Shown: one piece after another, positions 1-9,360 of the stretch
How the letters are laid out: each line of letters starts with the position of its first letter
How positions within the stretch are numbered: the stretch's first letter is position 1
Assembly: GCA_030737835.1 (NCBI GenBank)
Contig: JAUJYN010000021.1
Location: 496,001 to 560,000, forward strand
DNA length: 64,000 bases
Origin: Acorus gramineus
Taxonomy: Eukaryota > Streptophyta > Magnoliopsida > Acorales > Acoraceae
Direction of reading: 5' to 3'
Notes under the pieces: model-generated
Told to the model about the DNA's origin: nothing
Database searches by the model: none
Seen by the model: only the letters and a program-made list of their open reading frames with translations
Translations under genes and position numbers: made by a program

Positions 1-33
1 AAAAAATAGGTAGATATAGTTTTAAACCCTGTT

Positions 34-165
34 CGACCAATTACAGTCGCCCAAAGCCTGAAATTGCGACCAATTACTGTCGCCCAAAACCTGAAATGGC
101 GACCAAGTCCGGTCGTCCAAAATCTGAAATGACGACCAATTTCGGTCGATCTGGATTGGTGGGAA
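34..165. repeat. 33-bp tandem repeat, about four copies
   Basis: The word CGACCAA recurs at 34, 67, 100 and 133, exactly 33 bp apart, each time followed by a diverged GTCG..CCAAA..CTGAAAT segment. The array is followed by an 18-T run (179-196) and by repeated GATTGGTGGG words up to about 230. Short CGACCAA arrays like this occur in the subterminal regions of plant DNA transposons, but no terminal inverted repeat or target duplication is visible, so the family is not assigned. The rest of 1-360 is AT-rich with no gene. Confidence 0.8.
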
Positions 166-371
166 CAGCCAAACACCGTTTTTTTTTTTTTTTTTTGATT
201 GGTGGGGTAAGAAAAACGATTGGTGGGGATAGACGCGCCCTGAGAATAAATATCCCGTATTGGAAATCGATAATGGGTGCATCGATAATGGAGTATCAAA
301 AGTTAATTTTTATCATCAAAATTGATAATGGAATCTCAAACAAAAAGGAAAACTAGTTAATTATCTCTCTA

Positions 372-378
372 TATATAA
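372..378 (+). promoter_or_regulatory. TATA box of the GeBP-like gene
   Basis: TATATAA lies 46 bp upstream of the ATG at 424 and is followed by a pyrimidine-rich leader (CTCTCTCCTTCACTTCCCTCC). This is normal spacing for a plant core promoter with a short 5' UTR. The match is by sequence only. Confidence 0.55.
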
Positions 379-423
379 CTCCATCGAAAAACCTCTCTCC
401 TTCACTTCCCTCCACCAAAAACT

Positions 424-1138
424 ATGGCGATCACACCCCTCCCCGCCTCCTCCTCCTCCTCTCACAACGTCCCTATCTCGGCCAACTCTGTTTGGCACTG
501 GACGCAGCAGGATGAGATGGCCCTCCTCCATGCCCTCCTCAACCACATCGAGACATCCGATGTATCATCCATTTCTTCTACCCCGTCCGAGGTGGTCCCG
601 CTCGTGAACCTCCTTCGCGGTACCCTCTCCTTCTCCGACCCTAGAACAAGGTCCATGAGCGACAAGCTTTGTGGCGTCCGCCACAAGTATGTCTCCTCCA
701 CCCCCTCCACTGGGTGGTCCACACCTCACGATGTCGCTGTTTTTGAACTGGTCCACCAAATATGGGGCCGCAAGCACAATAGATCCAATTCTGCGGAGAT
801 AGAGTCAGAGGGATTGCATGGATGACAATGTGAATCAAGAAGAAGAAAAAGAAATGGCTGATGCTGATGGTGATAAGGATGAGGAGTACTATTTCTTGAA
901 CAAATCAGTCAAGACGTGCATGGAGGTTGGTCAGATTGAAGATTTTTCAGAGCGGTTGATCGAAAAAGGATTGAGGCTCCTCAGAAAATCGAAGGCTACA
1001 AAATTGAATAAAGAGTGGAAAGAGCTATGGGAGATGAAGAAGAAGGTATCCCAGACAAGAACAAAGCTTGTGATGAAGCAGATGAAATGGATCAAGAAGG
1101 CGATCGACTCTGCGTGGTCTTCTTCTTGTACTTCTTAG
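424..1138 (+). pseudogene. GeBP/storekeeper-like (DUF573) transcription factor, frame broken
   Basis: Two overlapping frames together resemble one plant GeBP/storekeeper protein, a DNA-binding regulator family of the nucleus. The first (424-825, 133 aa) has a Ser-rich start and then the DUF573 pattern: WHWTQQDE at about residues 24-31, LLHALL, a conserved LVNLLRGTLSF, SDKLCGVRHKY, and the closing HD..VFELVHQIWG near residue 115. The second (818-1138, 106 aa, +1 frame) is acidic and then carries a Leu/Lys-rich helix (LIEKGLRLL..KEWKELWEMKKKV) like the family C-terminus. They overlap by 8 nt at 818-825, so a single small indel separates them. There is no intron signal there; the family often has few or no introns. 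A TATA box and leader precede the ATG. It may be a young pseudogene, a captured gene fragment, or an assembly error. Confidence 0.62.
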
Positions 1139-1472
1139 TATGGTCTAACTTTTTGGTTTTGGGATGGTATGTGGATGTTGTTGAATCCCCACCACTTTTT
1201 GCTGCCCATGCTTATTTCTTTTGGAATGTTTGTTTGTTAAAAAATGTGATGGTGTAAATAACTTTAAGTTTGTTGTTGATGTTTTATGTTGGTTCTATCT
1301 AAACATTAGTGTTGTAAATAGTAATGCTGGTTTGTTCTCTGCAATTCATGCTGCAATTTTCATTATGTATGATGTTTTATGCAACTGTAGACAAATTCAA
1401 GCATTGGGTTCGGACTTGTTACTAATTAGTTTACAACCGAATTTGTAATCAAGAGATCATAGGTTCTAGTTC
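1139..1472. other. 3' flank of the GeBP-like frame
   Basis: AT-rich DNA following the stop at 1136-1138. It probably includes the 3' UTR. No clear poly(A) signal or other gene is visible. Confidence 0.4.
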
Positions 1473-1752
1473 CACTATTTATCTACCAAAAAACAAAAAG
1501 TAAACAAATTAGAGGACTATTTTGAATTCCAATTGCCCCTGTTTTTGCTGATACCCGAAAAGTATACATGATGTGCAATATTATGTATCCATTTTAGTTA
1601 TTGTAGAGGTAACACTATTTATCTACCAAAAAACAAAAAATAAACAAATTAGAGGACTATTTTGAATTCCAATTGCCCCTGTTTTTGCTGATACCCGAAA
1701 AGTATACATGATGTGCAATATTATGTATCCATTTTAGTTATTGTAGAGGTAA
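1473..1752. repeat. 140-bp tandem duplication
   Basis: Positions 1473-1612 and 1613-1752 are almost identical and head to tail, beginning CACTATTTATCTACC. The right copy runs into the Tat-lineage LTR start at 1742. The left copy ends with the same first 11 LTR bases (TGTAGAGGTAA). The duplication therefore includes the LTR edge and must be younger than that insertion. Confidence 0.9.
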
Positions 1753-2246
1753 AAATCATCACCACGACACTTGTTATATCAGGGGTAATGTTTCACACCA
1801 GGACGGACGTGGGCCTACCGTGGGACCCGCAAATCCGAGTTCCAATCCTTGGTCATGATGACTCTCCCAAATGTATTGGCACGACTAGATCCAGTGTTTA
1901 GTTGGGCGGTCGGGCACCTGGAGAGCGAGCAGTCTAAGACACGATCAGACATGAGGTCTGGTCGGTCGACCTTACTCCTCGAAGGTGAGTAGTCTAAGGC
2001 ACGACCAGACATGAGGTCTGGTCAGTCGACCTTACTCCTCGAAGGCGAGTAGTCTAAGGCACGATCAAACATGAGGTTTGGTCGGTCGACCTTACTCCTC
2101 GAAGGCATGATGTGAAACGTACGGGCGAGCACATCAAGAGACCCCGAGCAAAATGAAGAAACGGTCAGAAGACCACTAACGCCTGTAACTGTCAAGGTAG
2201 CGTTTAAGGTCCATTACCAACAGAACGTGGGTAATCAAGGAACGAC
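1742..2246 (+). mobile_element. Tat-lineage LTR, left part (split by Tekay-1)
   Basis: The left half of a Ty3/gypsy LTR starting TGTAGAGGTAAAAATC and continuing at 12,491-12,831, where the primer-binding site follows. The joined LTR is about 0.85 kb. It contains three tandem 60-bp units at about 1926-2105 (core GGTCGGTCGACCTTACTCC). A relative of this LTR lies on the minus strand at 22,346-22,845 with matching start, GTGGGACCC region and ATCATGA-GACACTCCC words. The break at 2246 carries the ACGAC target duplication of the nested element. Confidence 0.75.
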
Positions 2247-5200
2247 TGTCACGCCCCGGGCGTCCCCGAGACGCGGCAAGTGTATATAAAATATCAGAAT
2301 CTACACAGGAGGTCAATAGTATCATACACAAGCTACTAGAATGACACACAGACAACAAAAGCAAGACTGACAGGATATATACACCAAATGCGGATAACTA
2401 AAACTGAATCTGTAATCAAAACACACTACAGAATCCATACATAATCACATGTCCTGTGAGAGCCAATATACATAGAAAGACATCCAAATACAACACAAAC
2501 GCGTGCCCAAGCACGGAAAATAATACATACTGGTACAAGGGATGCTGATAGTCTCTGCAACTCGCAGGACGTGGCGCTACTCCGCTACTGATGAAGTCCC
2601 TCGGGGAGCTCCTCCTCCAGATCCGACTCAGATGGCACTGAAGAAAAATATTGTGCGAGGGGTGAGCCACACGCTCAGTGAACGGCACAACCCATGCATC
2701 GCAGACAATATTTACCACAACCAGATATCCTTATAATCCACAATTTATATTGCTTAATCCACAATGATGGCACAACTCAAAGCTGTGGGTTGCTCAATCG
2801 CCAACCCACTACACCCTCACCCTCACCCTTCAATGGGCGACAAAGGATATTGGGACTGGCTACACATAACCGGCGGGTCGCTTCCGCCAACCCGCCACAC
2901 CCTCACCCTCACCCTTCAATGGGTGACATAGGATATTGGGACTAACTGCACCAAAACCCAACGGGTCGCTTCCGCCAACCCGCTACACCCTCACCCTCAC
3001 CCTTCAATGGGTGACATAGGATTTTGGGACTTAGAAGCATCCAATCACAACTCCAGTGGGTCGTTCATCGCCAACCCACTACACCCTCACCCTCACCCTT
3101 CAATGGGTGACATAGGATTTTGGGACTGACTAGGCTGTTGGTTACCCTTGGTCCACCGATAGTCTCTCCTCCACTCCGTAGGCCGCCTGGTCTACTCCCA
3201 CATTCAACACAGTCCGTCCTAAATCAGGAGGTGCCTACTGATGGGAGCCCTCTGTCAGGAAGGCCTGTCTAACGCTGGGGTAGTCTCTACCGGATCCAAC
3301 GAAGGGAACAGAACAGCCTACCCATCGCATATGATCCACTTGGATCCGCAGACGGCACATTATAACAACACTAATGTTCTGAATTCCTCAGAACCCACCA
3401 GGGCGCATAACTACGATGCGGGGAACATGCATAAGGTTATAACAAGGTGGAATATCATTGGGGGAAAGAAACTCGGGAGGGCAGCGTGAGTTCCCGTTAT
3501 AGGACACCCCGACAACCCAACAAGGAACACGGTGTACCCTAACCCGGGTCTCACCGCTGTCCTCGCAAGGCCCCTCCCCTATAATATTCACTATAACATG
3601 CATTTTAACATTTACTAGCATTTAATCAAATAAATAAACTAGTAGGGCACATGCATCGGCCGGGCTTCCTAACATGGAACCAGGGGACATGCTGCATGGC
3701 TCATACACATATCCTAAGGGTGCAAGTCCCTAACATGCAAGGTCTAGGGTAACATGCATTCTACAATTCAATCATGCTCGCATGATATACATATCATTGC
3801 AGGTTAATATTTATCCATGACGCCCCAGGAGAGGTCGGTATACGCCCAAATGCGTATAACCCCTCTCTACTGGGTTGGATTGTCCCACTCACCAGAACTC
3901 GGGTCGACGCGCGACCGTCCGTCGAGATCTGCAAGACAGTGTATTAACTGGTTAGAATAAATCCACAGTTATCCCAAAAAATACATGACACACACAAACA
4001 AACATCCAACACCCCCCCGGCAACCACCGCACGGCCGGCCACCACCCGCACGGCCACCCGACCGCCCGGACGCGCCGCCGCGCCTCAGCCCGCGCACTCC
4101 GCACGCTTCGCGCCGGCCCGCGAGCACCCCGCGCGCCCCCGCGCGCAGCGCCTGCCCCGCGCGCACCCCGCGCGCACCTCCGCCACCTCGCGCGCACCTC
4201 GCACGCACCTCTGCGCCTCGCGCACACCTCGCACGCACCTCCACGGCCTCGCCGCGCCCTCCGCGCACCGCCACGGCCTCGCCGCGCCCTCCGCGCACAC
4301 CACCACCGCTGCTCAGCCACCTCCTCGCACCCGCGCGACCTGCTCCACGCGCACCAGTCCGCCCAGCACCAGCCGCCGCACCACCCCCGGGGCTCCGCGC
4401 GTCCCCTGCGCCCAGCCGCAGCAGCCCGCGCGCGTCCCGAGCACCTCGCGCCTGCAGCTCCTCGCCCTCAGCCGCACCAACAGCCCCGCGCACAGCCGCC
4501 CGAGTAGCCCCGCACCAGACCTGCGCGCACCTCGCGCGCACGCCGCGCGTACGCGCGCCCGCGCACGCACGCGCGCATGCCCGCGCGCGCCCGGCCTGCG
4601 CGCCGCCTGGGCTGCTGCTGCTGCTGCTGTTTGGCCCGGACGACCTGCCACTGCCCGAGCGCCACCACCACCCCTCCCTTGACCACCGACCACCTCCAAC
4701 CACCTCCGACCACCCTCCGACGACCCCCACTGCCGCCGACCACCCCCAAACACCAAACCCACCTCCCTAGCATTCATCTATGCAAGAAAAAGAGGGAAAG
4801 GAGGCTTACCGAGGGGAGGGGAAGATGTCCGGTAGCTCTTCGCGCGCCGAAACCTTCCTCAAAGGCTCTCCCACGCCCCGATCTATCACGGCCCTCAATT
4901 TGGCTCGAAACAGAGGAGAGAGAGAGGAGGTCGGGGAGGCTAGGATCGTCGGAAATCGGATTTGAAGACACCGGAGCGTAGATCGGGACCCGATCTACAC
5001 TTCCCGTGCTTTGGGTTTTCGATTTCGAGGGGTGGAGGGGGCTCAAACGGAAGAAAAACGGAGGAGAGGAGAGAGAGAGCTCAAGGTCGGGGATGATGAA
5101 TAGTGATTTCAAATTTTTAGATTCCATTTATGTAATGTGCGACTTAAAAACCCGGATACGCCCCGGAACTGCGAAATTTTTGCAAACGATGCCGGAATTC

Positions 5201-5399
5201 GATGAAATTTTCGTGAGAGGTCTAAAATGGCACCAGGACACCAAATATGCAGTTAGATTTTCAATCGGAGTCCTCTAGCTCAGACGATAGCTAACAGTCT
5301 GAAATTATGCGGTTCCGATCGAAAAACCCTAAAAATTTTAAAACTGCCAGAAATGCTCCAACGGTTACCAGCAGGCTAAAAAGTGACACATATATAACA
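2247..5399 (-). repeat. Tekay-1 3' LTR
   Basis: A 3153-bp LTR. In element sense it starts TGTTATATATGTGTCAC and ends GGGGCGTGACA. Internal landmarks on the plus strand are tandem G4-type units (2,780-3,130), a GC-rich tract (about 4,011-4,770) with stacked CGCGCGCACC words, and a conserved palindrome at 4978-4998. Splice-like sites match the other LTRs: donor at 4809/4808, acceptor at 3930/3929, donor at 3892/3891, acceptor at 2639/2638. Confidence 0.9.
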
Positions 5400-5412
5400 T
5401 TCTTCCCCCCTT
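5400..5412 (-). other. polypurine tract, Tekay-1
   Basis: Minus strand AAGGGGGGAAGAA directly abuts the 3' LTR start. This is the plus-strand primer site of an LTR retrotransposon. Confidence 0.85.
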
Positions 5413-5459
5413 AGGAAATTTTGTCCACAAAATATGCAAAAACATCTAGGAGGGGAAAA

Positions 5460-7790
5460 GATGCGTCACACCTGGCATCCATGAGCTTCAAGTGTCCTTA
5501 ACACCGGACGGTGCTGCCATCGCACCTCGACCAGCTGGACGGTCTTGGTGCAGAGCCTCCTCACGCGGCGGTCCATGATCTCAATCGACTGCTCCACGAA
5601 TGACTGTCCGGCTCAGAGACAAGCGGCTCGAACGGGATGACGTGAGCAGGATCGTGGACATAACGCCTTGGCCATGGGACAAGGACGACGTCGTGGGCAC
5701 GAACCAGCTGCGGGGGAAAGGCTACATGATAAGCCACCTCCCCAATCCACTCAATGACGAGAACAAGGTCCCATTAAAGAGCAACTCGGCTTGCCCGAAC
5801 GTCGAAACAGAGGATGCCCTTAAACCAGGACACTTCCTTGCAATTATGGTCGCCAAACCCGAAGGTAAGCTTCTGGCGACGATGACCCGGGTAGCCCTTC
5901 TGTCGGTTCTGGGAGGTGCAGATGTACACCCTAACCAACCCGGCCACCGCGAGGTCAAACAACTAACTTATGGCCCCTCCAACTGGCGCTCCACTACCGT
6001 CCCAACACAAGGGAGGTATGGAACTGCGCCTGTAGAGTGCCCATCACCGATCCATCCGGGTGCTCGAATGGCAGTCGCTTACAGGCATACCCCAACAATT
6101 GGTGGTGCCTCACCCAACTGCCCTCAACATCGAGCACGCAGGCACATAGCATGTCCTCCAAGGTTCGAATCGCCCTCATTGACTGGCTGTCCATCGGCGA
6201 TGAAACGCTATACTTAAATGGAGGCTCGCGCCTAAGGCTGCGCCACAACCTCAAAGTAACCCTCGCGTCTCAACCGAAAATAGCGCCGACTGGAGTGCCA
6301 TGAAGACGAACAATCGCGAAGGTGGAAACCCACGTCAAGACGTCCAGAGACTCAATCAGTCTGATAGGGAGGGAGTCGCGGACTTAGTCAGTCGGTCAAT
6401 GATCACCCAGACGGCGTCGTGACCCGAACGTGACATTAACTAGTCTGCAACAATCCCTGACAACCCATTCTCACGCCCACTGAGGAATCTTGATGGACTG
6501 ACGCTTTTCACGCGATGATGAATCTCGAACTTTGCCTGAGGGCATGCCAACCTGGGGAAACAAGGTCACCCACATCATCTTATCATCACACCACAGCAAC
6601 TCAACAAAGACTACCCCAAAGTAGTCCTCGGAAACCCAATAAAACTTTCGAGATCCACGAAGGCATCCGGCGCATTCGTCCACCCCGACGGCAGTACTTA
6701 AAACTCGTAGTGCCTGAACGGTCACGAAAGGCCATCTACGGGATGTCCAACTCTCGGATCTCCAGCTTGTGGTACCCTTGTGCGAAGATCGATCTAACAG
6801 CAGGCACTCGCTCTCAGAGCTGGTCAAATAGATCATCCATTCGCGACAAAGGTAATTGATCTTCTACCTCCACGGGGAGATCAAAACAACACCATGAACA
6901 ATCAAGTTCGGATTCTGCTCTTCGAGCATGGCTGGCGCTCATGATAACACTTACACGCTCGGTAAGCCGCTTAACCGCACTTAATCCACGAGACATGCAA
7001 TAAGGGGTCGTCGGACCTCGACAATGCCTATGCAACGTCATCTATCTGATATGGCGGTCAAGTCCCATCACGAACGCTAGCATCGCGTCTCCTTATTTGC
7101 GACCAATGTGGGGCAAAACGCGACAGTATCTACATCTGTGCTTACATGCCGCCAGAGATAGGCCGCTCATCACAACCATTGGAACTCCGGCATCCTGCAC
7201 TCTATGGGCAGATTCATCACGGGGAGTCCATGCTTTCGTCATCATTTAGCAGCACTCTCCCGGTGTGGCCTCTACCTGGTAGCCTCCCAAGCCCGCTATC
7301 TCTGCCATATGGGCGCACCAACAAGCATAGCATCTGGGAGCACCTCGTAGGGCTCTGGCCTCAACCGGGCAGCTACAACACACAATGATCATCGAAGCGA
7401 CTCCAGATGCCACTATGGAACCCTGTTCACTAGCGATCGCCCACTGAGCTGCAATAGGACGCACCCGGTTCCGATCGAACGCATCGCCACACCCAATCGC
7501 GATGCATCAGAGCAAACTGCGAACCCACTCCTCCCAGACGGAAGGTAAGAACTGGCGCTGAGGTGAGCCTCCGAGTAAACTCCAGGAAGCTCTCCTCGCA
7601 AAAGGGGACCACTCGAACCGGATATCCTTCCAAGTAAGGCGGTTAAGAGGAACAGCTATCTTCGAGAGTCCCTCGTCAAGCTTCCTACAATAACCTGCAA
7701 CTCGGGAAGCTCCGAATCCTGCGGGGTTCGACGGTACGCCAATTCGACGCAAGCGTCTTGCCCGGGTCCACAGATACGCCTTCACCAGAA
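5460..7790 (-). pseudogene. pol: Tekay-1 pol relic: RT tail, RNase H, integrase, C-terminus
   Basis: No continuous frame survives, but recognisable pieces lie in the correct order on the minus strand. Near 7700-7560 is the RT/RNase H connection (GYCRKLDEGLSKIAVPLNRL). Near 7560-7420 is the RNase H start (AVCSDASRLGVAMRS). At 6311-6288 is the integrase VRLHGTPV segment. At about 6180-6120 is TLEDMLCACVLD, the region after the catalytic core. At about 5960-5750 are integrase C-terminal residues. At about 5690-5470 is the pol tail with MDRRVRRLCTKTVQLVEVRW, typical of the stretch leading into a chromodomain. Many frameshifts and stops separate them. Tekay-1 is the only one of the three copies that keeps RNase H and integrase. 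Confidence 0.75.
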
Positions 7791-7799
7791 TTCACCCAG

Positions 7800-8830
7800 C
7801 CCAAAAGGCCTTAACCTCTAACCAAAATTCACACTTGATCTCCCATCCATCTGATGCTTCCATGGCATCCCTTGCCTGGGAAAAGAAACCTCGGGAGGGC
7901 ACCATGAAATCCCGATATAGGATACCCCGACAACCAAACAAGGAACACGAAGTACCCTAGCCCGGGTTCCAACGCCGACCTCACAAGGCCCCTTAATCCA
8001 GAAAGGAACACTAGGAGAAGACATCATTATTAAAGAACACCACTAACCCTCCGGATCATCTACATCTAGATGATCACCCAACGATGTCATTCAACATCCA
8101 TCTCAAGACCGGACCCAACCTCCGTGGGAATGGTCGAACAGCAATTTGGGTCACGAGGCGACGCGTCCTTGTCTCATCCACACCCTCACTCCTATCAGGA
8201 GACATATTGGGACTTTGGGAGAGATTTAGACTGCTCTCTACCCCTGGTCCACCGGTAGCCTCTCCTCCACACCGTAGGCCGCCTGGTCCGCTCCCACAAT
8301 TCAACACAGTCCGAAACCAAATCAGGAGGTGCCTACTGAGGGGAGCCCTCTGTCAGGAAGGCCTCTCTAACGCTGAGGAGTCCCTACTCGGGTCCAACGA
8401 AGGGGAGAACGATTCCATACTCGCGACATCATCCATTACAGGACCGAACCCAACATCATCGGGAATGGTCGAATAAACCATTTGGTCACGAGCGACCCGT
8501 CTTCGCCTCATCCACACCCTCACTCCCGAAAGGAGACATTTTGGGACTTTGGGAGAGACTTAGACTGCTCTCTACCCCTGGTCCACCGGTAGCCTCTCCC
8601 CGCTCCGTAGCTCGCCTGGTCCTCTGACCGGGAGCCTGTCTAACGCCGGGGCTGTACTACGCGGATCCAACGAAGGGGAGAGCGATTCCACGCTCGCGGC
8701 ACCATCCATTAATCCATTTCCGGGTTAGCCCCTACCTGACATACTCCCACGATCAGTACCCCTCCGACTGCATCGGCGGTACCTACGGATGAGAGCCTCC
8801 TGCCAGGACGGCTACAACCCAGCCTCTTCA
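7800..8830 (-). other. LTR-derived block inside Tekay-1 interior
   Basis: Between the RT tail and gag lies DNA that reads like LTR: GACATATTGGGACTTTGGGAG, GGTCCACCGGTAGCCTCTC, GGATCCAACGAAGGGGAG and a CACCCTCACTCC unit, in two successive diverged copies (about 8,070-8,440 and 8,440-8,720). The closest match in this window is the reverse complement of about 18,240-18,930 in the diverged LTR, rather than the element's own LTRs. It occupies the place where protease and most of RT belong. Confidence 0.75.
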
Positions 8831-9240
8831 ATTCGAACAACCACACTCAATACTCGCGCTGCAGCCTCTAGCTCCACCTCCCTCACTAGGGGATCCTGAA
8901 CTCTCACCGCTGGAATCACCACGGGGACTGGGGGTACTTCGGGTACCACAGACGGATCTGCTACCAAGGGGACCTGTGGAACTGCCTCACGGGCCGCCCT
9001 CAGCTCCCAGATCTCCCGCGCTTGCTCTACCAACGCTCTGGTCTGCGCCTCCAGTGCCTTGATCCGAGTCTCCAACGAATCCGCTATCCGAGCGAACGCA
9101 CGTTCCCGTGCGGGAGGCTCCTGCGCCGATCCTGGCCTCACAGCCGTGGACTCTCCAGTAGCATCCTCGCCTCTAGCAGGTCCGAAAACCTCCAAAGGTC
9201 GAGAGGGACCATGTCCGCGCCGTCCTCCACGAGGAGACAT
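8812..9240 (-). pseudogene. gag: Tekay-1 gag, 5' fragment
   Basis: Start ATG at 9240-9238 (MSPRGGRRGHGPSRP), chosen because the equivalent Met starts gag in the 33.7-kb and 58.0-kb copies; an upstream in-frame Met at 9285 is less likely. About 130 residues match the other gags: a basic start, an ETRIKALEAQTRALVEQ coiled-coil-like stretch and Pro/Val repeats. After ELEAAARV the sequence leaves the family and stops. The capsid region and the CCHC knuckle are deleted. Confidence 0.85.
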
Positions 9241-9341
9241 ATCAGCAATCCTAAGAAAACCAGACTCTAGGATCAGAATACCCATATCAAAATCCTAGGA
9301 CTCATCTCTACGAAAGAAGACTATTGGCTCTGACAGGACCA

Positions 9342-9354
9342 GGCTCTGATACCA
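9342..9354 (-). other. primer-binding site, Tekay-1 (initiator-Met type)
   Basis: Minus strand TGGTATCAGAGCC begins 6 bp inside the end of the 5' LTR. This is the classic complement of the plant initiator methionine tRNA 3' end, used by many plant LTR retrotransposons including chromoviruses. Confidence 0.9.
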
Positions 9355-9360
9355 CCTTTT

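Noticed and set aside
2780-3130. ACCCTCACCCTCACCC units as telomeric or CRISPR-like repeats
   Set aside because: The unit is not the plant telomere repeat (CCCTAAA), and the roughly 90-bp units lie within LTRs with related, not unique, intervening sequence.
3985-4770. Long open frames (260-409 aa) in the GC-rich tracts, e.g. 3985-4770 (+), 11020-11859 (-), 15090-15884 (+), 29666-30502 (+), 35616-36845 (+), 53628-54695 (-), 59848-60777 (-)
   Set aside because: Low-complexity Arg/Ala/Pro/Gly text open in several frames on both strands at once. It is a by-product of high GC lacking stops and is not conserved as protein between copies.
9342-9354. TGGTATCAGAGCC as part of a tRNA gene
   Set aside because: Only the primer-binding complement is present, next to an LTR end; no cloverleaf surrounds it.
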